From NCBI GenBank assembly GCA_036389255.1, contig DASVQI010000004.1, positions 66,159-130,158 of the forward strand: 64,000 nucleotides of DNA. Reading direction: 5' to 3'. Below are positions 53,289 through 61,993 of this stretch, piece by piece. A model generated the notes under the pieces. The model made no database searches. It was not told where the DNA came from and saw nothing but the letters and a program-made list of their open reading frames with translations. The DNA comes from JACVRN01 sp036389255. GTDB taxonomy: Bacteria; Acidobacteriota; Blastocatellia; Pyrinomonadales; Pyrinomonadaceae. How positions within the stretch are numbered: position 1 is the first letter of the stretch; the number at the start of each line of letters is the position of its first letter. The translations under genes and the position numbers were made by a program.

Positions 53289-54347
53289 ATGAGCGAAGAA
53301 GGCAGAACAGTGGCGGAACTGGCGGCGCACGTCGGTGGCGCTCGCGTGCGCGGCGACGCGAGCGTGCGTGTCAGGCGGGTCGCCGCTCTGACGGACGCGG
53401 CTGAAGGCGATATTGCTTTTGTGGAAGATGTGCGACTGCTTGAAAGTGTAAATGCGACGCGCGCTTCCTGCGTCATCGTGCCGGAAGGAGCGCAACTGGA
53501 TGCGTCTTGCCTGATGGAGACTGCGCGTCCCAAGCTTGCGTTCGCGCTCATAGCCGAACTGCTTCACCCGCAGAAGAAATTAGCGCCTTCGCGTCATCCT
53601 ACGGCCATCGTGGCGGAGAGCGCACAGATTGGCGAGGGCGTTCACATAGGCCCATACGTCACAATTGGCGCGCGCGCGCGTGTCGGCGGCGGCACTATGA
53701 TTTATGCCGGAGCGTCGCTCGGAGATGATGTGTCAGTCGGCAGCGACTCGGTGCTTCATCCGAAGGTGGTGCTTTACGACAACGTCACAATCGGCAGTCG
53801 AGTAGTGCTGCACGCGGGCGTGATAATCGGCGCGGACGGCTTCGGCTACGTGCCGGACGAAGAGAACCGCCGCCACAAGTTTCCTCAAATCGGGACGGTG
53901 CTGATAGAAGATGACGTGGAGATAGGAGCAGGCAGTTGCGTTGATAGAGGCGCGCTCGGAGCAACGCGCATAGGGCGCTGGACGAAGCTGGACAATCTGG
54001 TTCAAATAGCGCACAACGTCGAGATAGGCGAGCGCGTGGTGATAGCCGCGCAGACCGGAATCTCCGGCAGCACAATCATAGAGGACGACGCCATCATCGG
54101 CGGGCAGGTCGGCATGGGCGACCATGCGAGAGTGCAACGCGGGGCCATCATTGGCTCAAAGGCAGGCATTTTGCCCGGCAAGATAGTGCGTTCGGGAAGC
54201 GTCGTGTGGGGCATCCCTGCGCGGCCATTGGACGAATACAAGCGTCTCAATGCTCACTGGGGAAGATTGCCTGAGACTCGCGCCGAAGTTGAACGCTTGC
54301 GGCAACAGATGAAAGAAGTCTTGGCTCGTCTGGAAGAGAAAGAATAG
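53289..54347 (+). CDS. lpxD: UDP-3-O-(3-hydroxyacyl)glucosamine N-acyltransferase (LpxD)
   Basis: A 352-residue enzyme for the third step of lipid A synthesis. The N-terminal uridine-binding domain (AELAAHVGGARVRGD, then AFVEDVRLL) is followed by hexapeptide repeats (IGEGVHIGPYVTIGARARVG), IIGADGFGYVPDE, and QIAHNVEIGERV with catalytic His242. The C terminus has a trimer-stabilising helix (AEVERLRQQMKEVLARLEEK). Normal length. No fabZ lies between it and lpxA, unlike the common lpxD-fabZ-lpxA order. Confidence 0.95.
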   Translation: MSEEGRTVAELAAHVGGARVRGDASVRVRRVAALTDAAEGDIAFVEDVRLLESVNATRASCVIVPEGAQLDASCLMETARPKLAFALIAELLHPQKKLAPSRHPTAIVAESAQIGEGVHIGPYVTIGARARVGGGTMIYAGASLGDDVSVGSDSVLHPKVVLYDNVTIGSRVVLHAGVIIGADGFGYVPDEENRRHKFPQIGTVLIEDDVEIGAGSCVDRGALGATRIGRWTKLDNLVQIAHNVEIGERVVIAAQTGISGSTIIEDDAIIGGQVGMGDHARVQRGAIIGSKAGILPGKIVRSGSVVWGIPARPLDEYKRLNAHWGRLPETRAEVERLRQQMKEVLARLEEKE

Positions 54348-54365
54348 GCGGCCTGCGGTCTAATC

Positions 54366-54653
54366 ATGCAGTTCTCTTTTGAAGTCGGCTTTCATGAAAA
54401 GCACCTGGTCAGCCTGAGCTACAATCAGATGGTAGGGCTGCTCAGCATCTCTGTGGACAACGCGGAGGTGATACGCGAGCAGCGCACCTTCTCGCTCTCT
54501 CTTGTCAGAAAGTATGAGTTCAGCGTGGGCACGGGCGAGCGCCACTCGGTCAGGATAGAGAAGGAGCGAAAGCTCCTGCTGGCGGGTGTCAGACCGCAGA
54601 AGTACCGCGTCTACGTGGACGGGCAGTTGATAAAAGAGTACGAAGGAATGTAA
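54366..54653 (+). CDS. Small beta-rich hypothetical protein
   Basis: A 95-residue soluble protein, 18 bp after lpxD. The pattern FSFEVGFHEKHLVSLSYNQM, RKYEFSVGTGERHSVRIEKE and QKYRVYVDGQLIKEYEGM suggests alternating beta-strands with paired hydrophobic positions, like a small beta-sandwich. No signal peptide, no cysteine, no catalytic motif. I do not recognise the family. Proximity to lpxD suggests co-transcription, not function. Confidence 0.6.
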   Translation: MQFSFEVGFHEKHLVSLSYNQMVGLLSISVDNAEVIREQRTFSLSLVRKYEFSVGTGERHSVRIEKERKLLLAGVRPQKYRVYVDGQLIKEYEGM

Positions 54654-54702
54654 GAACGCGGGTTTACTAGTGTCCTAAATCCAATCCTCAGCGCTTCCTC
54701 TT

Positions 54703-54769
54703 GCGTCTCTCTGCGCCTCTGCGGTGAATGACTATAAAAGCTACTCACCGCAGAGACGCAGAGAGACGC
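54703..54769. repeat. CGCAGAGACGC-type palindromic repeat
   Basis: Arms of 25 bp (54703-54727 and 54745-54769) pair with a single G-U. The unit GACGCAGAGA is repeated in tandem in the right arm. Related sequence lies at 24236-24296. Confidence 0.75.
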
Positions 54770-54831
54770 AGAGATGAGCGCAGAGAGTTCTCAAATTATG
54801 GTACTGCCGAATGCTTAAGGAGCTGGATTCG

Positions 54832-55800
54832 ATGACGAGACTATTACCGGCTTTCATACTGATTGCTGTCGCCGTCTTTGCGGCCTGTTCGGGCTCGGGC
54901 GCGGCTAACCGGAATGCCGGGACACAGCCGCCGGGCGCTTCCGCTTCAGAGACGCCGAAAACAGTTGAGCGAGAAGACGCCGAGTTACAGAGACAGATAG
55001 CGCAGATAGCTTCTGACGCGAAGGGACGCGTGGGCGTGCGCGCGCTTCTGCTTGAGACGGGCCAGTCAATTTCGCTCAACGCGAAAGAGCATTATCCCAT
55101 GCAGAGCGTCTATAAGCTGCCGATAGGCATGGCCCTGCTCGAACAGGTTGACGCGGGAAAGCTCCGTCTAGACCAGCGTGTGCGTATAGAGAAGAGCGAC
55201 TATCTGAAGAAGGAGCAGCACAGCCCCATACGCGACAAGAATCCCGAAGGCGTAGAGCTGAGTCTGGAAGAGGTGCTGCGCTTTGCCGTCTCGGAATCCG
55301 ACGGCGTGGCTTCGGACGTGGTGCTGAGGCTCGCGGGCGGGGCCGAAGCCGTCATGAAGTATCTGAGCGCTCTTAAAGTCAACGAGATAATCGTGGCCAA
55401 TTCCGAGCGGGAGATAGGACAGGATTGGGAAACGCAGTATCGCAACTGGGCCTCGCCGGAAGGGGCGCTCTCGCTGCTGAGGGCGATTCACGAGCGGCGC
55501 GGCCTCTCCGAAAAGAGCTACACGTTGCTGCTTAAATTCATGACGGATTCCCCTACGGGCCCCAAGCGGCTCAAGGGACTCTTGCCCAAAGGCGCTGTGG
55601 TCGCGCATAAGACGGGAACGTCCAGCACAAACGCGAGCGGCATCAGTGCTGCTACGAACGATGTAGGAATCATCACCCTGCCCAACGGGCGGCACGTAGC
55701 CATAGCTGTTTTTGTTTCCGACTCTCCCACAGACGAAGCCACGCGCGAAGGAGTCATAGCCAAGATAGCCAAAGCCGTCTGGGACAAGTGGGGCGGCTAG
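54832..55800 (+). CDS. Class A beta-lactamase-like serine hydrolase, predicted lipoprotein
   Basis: A 322-residue protein. The signal sequence ends VFAAC (lipidated Cys19). The penicillin-binding fold has SVYK (92-95, nucleophile Ser92), SDG in place of SDN (156-158), and HKTG (259-262). Glu residues in SEREIGQDWE (191-200) lie where the Omega-loop general base is expected in the PER/CfxA-like branch; QYRNWASPEGAL follows. It should acylate beta-lactams and probably hydrolyse them, but the SDG change leaves the spectrum open. It converges with lpxB, 6 bp apart. ATG 54832 is preferred over 54811 because it opens the signal peptide. Confidence 0.85.
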   Translation: MTRLLPAFILIAVAVFAACSGSGAANRNAGTQPPGASASETPKTVEREDAELQRQIAQIASDAKGRVGVRALLLETGQSISLNAKEHYPMQSVYKLPIGMALLEQVDAGKLRLDQRVRIEKSDYLKKEQHSPIRDKNPEGVELSLEEVLRFAVSESDGVASDVVLRLAGGAEAVMKYLSALKVNEIIVANSEREIGQDWETQYRNWASPEGALSLLRAIHERRGLSEKSYTLLLKFMTDSPTGPKRLKGLLPKGAVVAHKTGTSSTNASGISAATNDVGIITLPNGRHVAIAVFVSDSPTDEATREGVIAKIAKAVWDKWGG

Positions 55801-55806
55801 AGATAG

Positions 55807-56988
55807 CTATTGCGGCTTCCAATTGCGTACGGCGCTGAGGACTGCGTCAGCCGCGCGAAGCGACGCGCCGCCCGCGCCGAGCCTGTCTGTAGCAGCAGTC
55901 AGGCGCGCTCGAAACTCACCGTTGCGTTCCTCGTCCAGCAGCGACAGCAGTTCCGCCGAAAGCTTCTCGCCCGTCAGGTCGTTCTGTATCAGCTCCGTCG
56001 CCAGCCGCTCGCCCGCTATCAGATTCGTCAGCCCGTAATGCTCCGTGTGTATGAGGCTTCCCAGTATGTGCCAGTTCAGAAGCGACTCTTTGTAGACTAT
56101 GACCTGCGGCACTCCCAGCAGCGCCGCTTCCAGCGTGGCCGTGCCGCTAGTGATGGCCGCAGCGTCGGCTGCGCCAAGCGCCTCTCGCGTCTCGCCCTGC
56201 ACGACGCGCAGAGTCCGCGGCGGCGCAAGACCGAGTTTGAGAGCGGCGCTCGTGTGAGCTTCGGCTTCGCTGAGCGCTCTCGCGGGCGCAAGGGCTATGA
56301 CGAACTGCGCCTCCGCGCGCTTGGCAGAGAGCAGGCTGGCGGCTTCCAGCATGGGCGGCAGTATTCGCTCAAGCTCCTTTCTGCGACTGCCGGGAAGAAG
56401 GGCTATCAAGGGGCGCGATGGGTCTAGCTCGTGACGCTGGCAGAACTCCTCTCGACTCATGCCTGCGCGCACAGCGCCCGCTAGCGGGTGGCCCACGAAT
56501 TCCACGTGGCGCACGCCGCGCCGGTCGTACCAGTCCTTCTCGAACGGAAGAATCGTGAGCAGCAGGTCAACGTCGCGTCGTATGCTTCGGACGCGGTGCG
56601 AGCGCCACGCCCAGAGCTGCGGGCTGATGTAGTAGATGACTCTCAGCCCGCTTCTACGGAGCGCACGCGCGAGTCTGAGGTTGAAATCTGGCCAGTCAAC
56701 CAGCACCACTGCGTCGGGCCTGCGCTGCTCGGCGGCGAGTCTCAGCGCCCTGTAGGCTCGCCAGAATCGTGGCAGCGCGCGGCCTATCTCGGCCAGTCCC
56801 AGTATAGAGAGGTCGTCCGACTGTACTACTGATTCAACGCCTGCCGCGCGCATCTCCCGGCCCGTCGCGCCGAAGAGCTGAAAACGGGTCTGCGGCGAGC
56901 GTTCACCAAGCGCACGCACGAGCGAAGCGGCGTGAGCGTCGCCCGAAGCCTCGCCCGCCACAATCATCAAACTGATGCGCTCCTCCAT
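55807..56988 (-). CDS. lpxB: Lipid-A-disaccharide synthase (LpxB)
   Basis: A 393-residue GT19 enzyme that joins UDP-2,3-diacylglucosamine and lipid X into the lipid A disaccharide. Family motifs: LMIVAGEASGDAHAASLVRA (7-26), LGLAEIGRALP, VDWPDFNLRLA, YISPQLWAWRSHRV, ILPFEKDWY, FVGHPLAG, LLPGSRRKEL and TSGTATLEAALLGVPQVIVY. Length is normal. It is on the opposite strand to lpxA/lpxD. Confidence 0.95.
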   Translation of the reverse strand: MEERISLMIVAGEASGDAHAASLVRALGERSPQTRFQLFGATGREMRAAGVESVVQSDDLSILGLAEIGRALPRFWRAYRALRLAAEQRRPDAVVLVDWPDFNLRLARALRRSGLRVIYYISPQLWAWRSHRVRSIRRDVDLLLTILPFEKDWYDRRGVRHVEFVGHPLAGAVRAGMSREEFCQRHELDPSRPLIALLPGSRRKELERILPPMLEAASLLSAKRAEAQFVIALAPARALSEAEAHTSAALKLGLAPPRTLRVVQGETREALGAADAAAITSGTATLEAALLGVPQVIVYKESLLNWHILGSLIHTEHYGLTNLIAGERLATELIQNDLTGEKLSAELLSLLDEERNGEFRARLTAATDRLGAGGASLRAADAVLSAVRNWKPQ

Positions 56989-57017
56989 TAAGCAGGAATC
57001 ATAAGAAGACCGGAGAC

Positions 57018-57103
57018 AAAAGGCAAAAGCGAAGACGAAAGAGATTTTTTCATTGATTCGATGAGCCGATGAATCAATGAATCAATTTCTCTCGTTGCCT
57101 TTT
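57018..57103. repeat. Palindromic dispersed repeat, copy 3 (core on minus strand)
   Basis: Outer arms AAAAGGCAA (57018-57026) and TTGCCTTTT (57095-57103), inner arms CATTGATTC (57051-57059) and GAATCAATG (57071-57079). The core at 57058-57077 is the complement of the element at 3671 and 52337. It lies between lpxB and lptD, upstream of both. Confidence 0.7.
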
Positions 57104-57234
57104 CCCTTTTCTCTTTCTCCTGTGTTAGCATCTGGCGCGTTATCGAAAAATTACCGGGGCATGAGCGCCAGCCGACTTTAACTTCGCTCCCAAGGGCCGC
57201 GCTCGCCTCCTTTCAGAGGTCTAAGGCCAACTCC

Positions 57235-59772
57235 TTGCACAAGGTTTTTCCCCCCTCAAGCTTACGCGCTCGTGCGGCGATTCTGTTCGCCTCTTTTGCG
57301 CTCGTCTGCCTCGCGGGCGCTCACGCGGCGCTCGCGCAGCAGCCGAATCCCGTAGAGCGCCGCGTGACGAATCCCGTGACGGACACGCCGAACGTCAACC
57401 CGCTTGAGCAGCCGCAGCCCATACGACCGCGCCTGCCCGTGCGCGCGGGCGAGGGGGCGCAGGCGACGAACGTGCTGGACGTGCGCGCAGACCGCGAGAG
57501 CATAACCGGGCCGGAGAATGCGCGCGTCGTCGTCTACGAAGGCAACGTTGACGCTCGCATAGGAACTTATCGCCTGCAAGCTGACAAGGTGACGGTCTAC
57601 ACGGCCAGCAATCGTGTCATAGCCGAAGGCAACGTGGTCTTTGACCAAGAGCCGGGGCAGCGCATCACCGGCACACGCGCCGAGTGGAACTACCGCACCA
57701 AGCTAGGGTTCTTCACCAACAGCACGGGCTTTACCAACCAGACCAACGACGGCACGATTATGTACTTCGTGGCCGACAGCGTAGAGAAGGTGAGCCTCGA
57801 CACCATCGTCGTCATCAACGGAGAGATAACCGCGTGCGGCGACGACAACGTCCCTAAGTGGAGCTTTCGCGCCCGCCGCGCAGTCATTAAGCAGAACGAC
57901 CGCGTGCGGTTAGGGCAGCCTACCTTCCGCGTCAAGGGCGTCCCCGTAGTATGGCTTCCGTTTGCCTCCATCTCGCTCAAGCGTAGAGACCGCGCGTCAG
58001 GCTTTTTGACCCCCAGCTTCTCCGGCTCTGGCGACAAGGGCTTTCGCATGTCCAACGCCTACTACCAGACGCTGGGGCGCTCTGCCGACGTGACGTTTCG
58101 TAACGACATATACACGGCGCGGGGCGTTGGCTTCGGCATGGATTTGAGGACGCGCGCCAACTCTCGCTCCTATCTGAATCTGGGCTTCTACGCCGTGAAA
58201 GACAGAATTTTCGGAGCCAAAGCGGACGAGCAGCACCCGGATCAGGGCGGCTCAAGCTTTTACGTGGACGGTGTGCATTACTTTCCGAACGGGTTCATGG
58301 CGGCGGCTGACGTGAACGTCACCTCGAACCTGACTTTCCGGCAGGTCTTCTCCGACCAGGTGCAGCAAGCCATCTCGCCCGAAGAGCGCTCGCAGGTCTA
58401 CATCAACAGGAATTTCGGAGACTACAGCTTCAACTTTCTGGCGCGAACGCAGGTAACCACGCTCGGGACGTCTCGCATACGCATACGACAGCTCCCGTCA
58501 ATATCTCTGGAGAAGCGCGCGTCCGCACTGAAATTCTTCGAGCGCCTGCCGCTCTACTTCTCCATAGAAGGCTCAATCGAGGGGATGAGCCGCAAGGAGA
58601 CGCCGGAAGACGTGGCGCTCTTCGCGGAGCAGGTGCGGGGCGGCTTTCCCATCATCACGCCTTCGATAGTACAGCGTCTGGATATTTACCCGCGCTTCTC
58701 CCTGCCTCTGAATTTCGGCGGGTGGAGCATGACTGCGACCGCAGGGTTGCGCGCGACCTACTATTCGAATTCGATTGACCCGGCCACGCGGCTCGTGCTG
58801 GCGCGAGACGTGGTCAGAGGTTACGGCGAGTTCGAGCTGGACGTGCGGCCTCCGGCGTTCGCGCGCGACTTTCGCAAGGGCGGAAAGTTCTTCTTCCGCC
58901 ACGTCATAGAGCCGTACTTCGTCTATAGAAAGATTTCCGGCATCTCGAACTTCGAGCGACTCATACGCTTTGACATGGTGGACGCCATAGCCGACACCAA
59001 CGAGATAGAGTACGGCATAGTGAATCGTTTCTTCACGCGCCGCTCTACGGAGAACGTGTCGGGACGCTCCGAGCCTGAAGGCGCGAGCCGCCGTGCGTCT
59101 CTTTCGAGCCAGCCCTACGAAGCGCTCTCGATTACCGTGCGCGGGAAATATTTCTTCGACCCGTACTTCGGCGGGGCGCTCATTCCGGGCCAGCGCAACC
59201 AGTTCTATCCCATCAACACCTTTTCGGGCTTCACCTACGGGGGCGTGCCGCGCCGCTTCTCGCCCCTGAGCATTGAAGGGCGTTACCGTCCTCTTCGAAC
59301 GCTCTTTGCCGATGCGCGCATGGATTTGGACGTGCAGGGCGGAGGCTTGAGAAATCTGTCGGTCACCTTCGGCGTGAACCGCACGCTCGTACAGGCTTTC
59401 CAGACCTTCTACTACACTCGCTCGATAAATCTGGTTCCGAGCCTCAGGCAGTTTGCGGACGCGCGCGGGCTTGAGCCGGGAACTTTGCGCGGCTCGCAGT
59501 GGAGCCCCACGATTTTCCTCGGCGACCAGGGGCGCGGCCTCTTCGGCGGCACGAGCCTCTTCTTCGATTTTCAGGACAGACCGAACAAGGCTTCAAAGCT
59601 TGTCAGCTCCACCGTCACGCTCGGCTACACCTTCGACTGCTGCGCAGTCGTGGCGCAGTATTACACCTTCGACGTAGGGCTTCGCCACGAGAACCGATTC
59701 GTCTTCAGCTTCCGCCTCAACGGCATAGGCACCTTCGGCACAGAGCCCATAGGCCAGCGCTTCTTCCGCTAA
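57235..59772 (+). CDS. lptD: LPS-assembly outer-membrane protein LptD
   Basis: An 845-residue protein with signal peptide (about 1-34, ending ALAQQ). An N-terminal OstA/LptA-like jellyroll (about 80-190; ARVVVYEGNVDARIGTYRLQ, AEGNVVFDQEPG) is followed by a 26-strand-type beta-barrel with conserved VPVVWLPFASISLKRRDRAS, GFLTPSFSGSGDKGF and the ending FSFRLNGIGTFGTEPIG. With LptE it inserts LPS in the outer leaflet. The start is TTG 57235 with AAGG at 57223-57226; no better ATG exists upstream in frame. A CDCC-like cysteine pair is seen late (FDCCAV), not the E. coli disulfide pattern. Confidence 0.9.
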   Translation: MHKVFPPSSLRARAAILFASFALVCLAGAHAALAQQPNPVERRVTNPVTDTPNVNPLEQPQPIRPRLPVRAGEGAQATNVLDVRADRESITGPENARVVVYEGNVDARIGTYRLQADKVTVYTASNRVIAEGNVVFDQEPGQRITGTRAEWNYRTKLGFFTNSTGFTNQTNDGTIMYFVADSVEKVSLDTIVVINGEITACGDDNVPKWSFRARRAVIKQNDRVRLGQPTFRVKGVPVVWLPFASISLKRRDRASGFLTPSFSGSGDKGFRMSNAYYQTLGRSADVTFRNDIYTARGVGFGMDLRTRANSRSYLNLGFYAVKDRIFGAKADEQHPDQGGSSFYVDGVHYFPNGFMAAADVNVTSNLTFRQVFSDQVQQAISPEERSQVYINRNFGDYSFNFLARTQVTTLGTSRIRIRQLPSISLEKRASALKFFERLPLYFSIEGSIEGMSRKETPEDVALFAEQVRGGFPIITPSIVQRLDIYPRFSLPLNFGGWSMTATAGLRATYYSNSIDPATRLVLARDVVRGYGEFELDVRPPAFARDFRKGGKFFFRHVIEPYFVYRKISGISNFERLIRFDMVDAIADTNEIEYGIVNRFFTRRSTENVSGRSEPEGASRRASLSSQPYEALSITVRGKYFFDPYFGGALIPGQRNQFYPINTFSGFTYGGVPRRFSPLSIEGRYRPLRTLFADARMDLDVQGGGLRNLSVTFGVNRTLVQAFQTFYYTRSINLVPSLRQFADARGLEPGTLRGSQWSPTIFLGDQGRGLFGGTSLFFDFQDRPNKASKLVSSTVTLGYTFDCCAVVAQYYTFDVGLRHENRFVFSFRLNGIGTFGTEPIGQRFFR

Positions 59773-59778
59773 AAAAGA

Positions 59779-59814
59779 TTGTAGGGGCAGAGAACGAGTC
59801 GTCTGCCCCTACAA
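59779..59814. terminator. Bidirectional terminator, lptD / HAF-repeat gene
   Basis: TTGTAGGGGCAGA (59779-59791) and TCTGCCCCTACAA (59802-59814), perfect 13-bp stem, flanked by AAAAAA on both sides. Confidence 0.85.
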
Positions 59815-59834
59815 AAAAGACGCCGCCGTCAATG

Positions 59835-61289
59835 TCAGTTAGGCGGCGTCAGCAGGTACAGGTGGCCGTCATTTGTGTCAGCCGCCAGAATCACCCCGTC
59901 GCTGCTGATGCCGAGCGCCTCGTGCAGCGTAATGCCGGTGCTGCACAGCAGGTTGTTGAGGTCGCTCATCACGCCGCCGCTATAGAGGAAGGCAGTCTGG
60001 TTGGAGATTCCCACGACTTGCCCGCTATCATTCATGCCGAGGCCCACGGCTTCATCCGTGGCCACGGAGTTGAGGTCTTGCAGCCCGTTGCTGTTATAGA
60101 GAAAGGCGTGACGCGCGGCATCGTTGGTAGTATCCGCGAGTCCCGTCACCGCGCCGCTCTGGGTGGTCGCCCCGTTGCCTCCGAAGCTTCCGTAAGCGTC
60201 GCTGCTTGTGCCGCCGAGCGAGATGTTATGCAGCCCCGTGGAGTCGTAGATAAAGACGTAGTAGCCTTGCGACGTATAAGCCGTGCCTACGACTACGCCT
60301 GAGTCCGTGAAGCGCAGGACTTCCGCGTACTCCGCGCCCGGAGTCAGGTCTGTCATCCCCGTGCCGTCATAAAGAAAAACGTGCTGCTCGTAGTTCCCGT
60401 TGTCCGCTATACCAACGACATCTCCGTTGGCGTTGATGTGTGTGCCACTGCTGTAGTTGCCGCCCGTCAGCACGCCCAAGTCTGTCATGCTCGTGCCGTC
60501 ATAAAGAAAGGCGTGTTGTGAGCCGCCCGTGACCTCTGATTGCCCGGCCACCTGCCCGGAGTCGTTGACGGCCATGCCCAGACTCCATGTCCCGCCCGAC
60601 AGCACGCCAAGGTCGTGTATGCCGTTGGAGTCATAAAGGAAGGCGTGCGATTCGTCATTGGCGTTTGTAGACTCGCCCGCTACGTTGCCGTTCTCGCTGA
60701 TGGCGTAAGGATAGCTGCGCGACCCGCCGAGCGTGCCGATGTCTACCATCGTGCCGTGGTCATAGCGAAAGGCGTGCAGCGTGGCTTCCGTGACGTCTGT
60801 CGCCGCGCCTGTGGCCTGCCCGTCGTCGTTGATGTCAATGGCTACGCCGAAAGTCCCGCCGAGCGAAAGTTGATGCATCCCGGTCGAGTCGTAAAGCACT
60901 GCCTGCTGGTTGTTTGAGCCGTCTACCGCCACGCCGAAGACGGAGCCGTCTTCGCTCAGTGACTTGTGCGCCTCGCTGACGGCGAAATAACTGCCCGGGC
61001 TGTTGAGAGCCGCGTCAAGGTCTTGCATGCCCGTGCCGTTGTAAACAAAGGTGTGATATTCCTGATTGGAGTCCGGGGCCAGCCCCAAGACATAGCCGGA
61101 ACGTGTGAAGAACATAGCCTCCGCGCCGGCGCTCCCCAGCGTCAGCTCCGTGGCTGTGTAACAGTTAGGTGGCGTTTGAGCGCGGACGACTCTCATGCCG
61201 GGTGCGCTCCCCTGTAGGAAGAGCGCGGAGGCCAGAAGCACCACCGCAAGGGTAGTTCGCCAGCGTTTGATAGAAAGGATACGGTTCAT
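59835..61289 (-). CDS. Secreted HAF-repeat protein
   Basis: A 484-residue protein with signal peptide (about 1-37, ending RVVRAQ). It consists of about nine repeats of roughly 45 residues with the consensus HAFLYDxxGMxDLGxLGG followed by GxAxxINxxGQVxG. This is the extracellular HAF motif of predicted beta-propeller-like secreted proteins, function unknown. ATG 61289 is chosen: AAGGAG lies 10 bp upstream, while TTG 61298 is too close to it. Confidence 0.85.
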   Translation of the reverse strand: MNRILSIKRWRTTLAVVLLASALFLQGSAPGMRVVRAQTPPNCYTATELTLGSAGAEAMFFTRSGYVLGLAPDSNQEYHTFVYNGTGMQDLDAALNSPGSYFAVSEAHKSLSEDGSVFGVAVDGSNNQQAVLYDSTGMHQLSLGGTFGVAIDINDDGQATGAATDVTEATLHAFRYDHGTMVDIGTLGGSRSYPYAISENGNVAGESTNANDESHAFLYDSNGIHDLGVLSGGTWSLGMAVNDSGQVAGQSEVTGGSQHAFLYDGTSMTDLGVLTGGNYSSGTHINANGDVVGIADNGNYEQHVFLYDGTGMTDLTPGAEYAEVLRFTDSGVVVGTAYTSQGYYVFIYDSTGLHNISLGGTSSDAYGSFGGNGATTQSGAVTGLADTTNDAARHAFLYNSNGLQDLNSVATDEAVGLGMNDSGQVVGISNQTAFLYSGGVMSDLNNLLCSTGITLHEALGISSDGVILAADTNDGHLYLLTPPN

Positions 61290-61993
61290 CAGGGTCAAAC
61301 TCCTTCCAGATGAGATGAGCGTGAGTCATGTGCAAAATACGCTCGGGGTTAGTGTGGGTGTACCGCTTCGACGGGCAGAGGCCGTCGCGGCCAGTGAGTA
61401 CGGGCTGCACATGTACTGCCCGTGTACCTGTGATGTAATAATTAGTTATGAATTGAGCTTTGAACTGAGGTAAAGAGAGCCGCGCTTGCCCCTGAGAAAA
61501 CATTTCTCCAAACCGGCTCTCTTCAAGACCCTCTTTTAATCACTAACGATTTTAAGTAAGGCAAAATGCACCGCTCGGAGGGCGAAACGCCCCGGGATAT
61601 CTGGTACAAAAAAGGTTCAATGTAGCCTTCCGAGGCTATATTTCGTATTCTTCGCATCTACTGTGCCATGATTAATGGTTGGATAGGGGCAGGACTCTCA
61701 GTTGAAGCCATAAGAGGAGCGCCGGGGCGATATTTAAGAGGAAAACGGCCCGTTTCGGATACATCTAAAATAGGTGGTATTGCATCTGAAATCCGGTAAC
61801 ACAAAGTCGGTTTTTAAGTCGAGCCCGGTGAGAGGCTCAACGAAAATTTCGCCCCCTTTGGTCTTTCGTTTCAAACTTAATCTAAATTAACGAGCGCCCG
61901 CTAATCGGTTCTTTAACACAGGTGTTTTGTGTCTGCGCGTGGGCGCTTCTTAACCCTTTGACCCGTTTAACCCTAAATCAGGAGATGTCGCCA
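61290..61993. other. Long divergent intergenic region
   Basis: About 700 bp, more AT-rich than the genes. It holds a nested hairpin (AAGAGAGCCG 61473-61482 / CGGCTCTCTT 61514-61523, inner GAGAAA/TTTCTC), a small TAGCCTT/AGGCTA hairpin near 61624, and a weak 7-bp stem AGCGCCC/GGGCGCT (61893-61947). No tRNA, known riboswitch or plausible ORF was seen. Confidence 0.45.
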
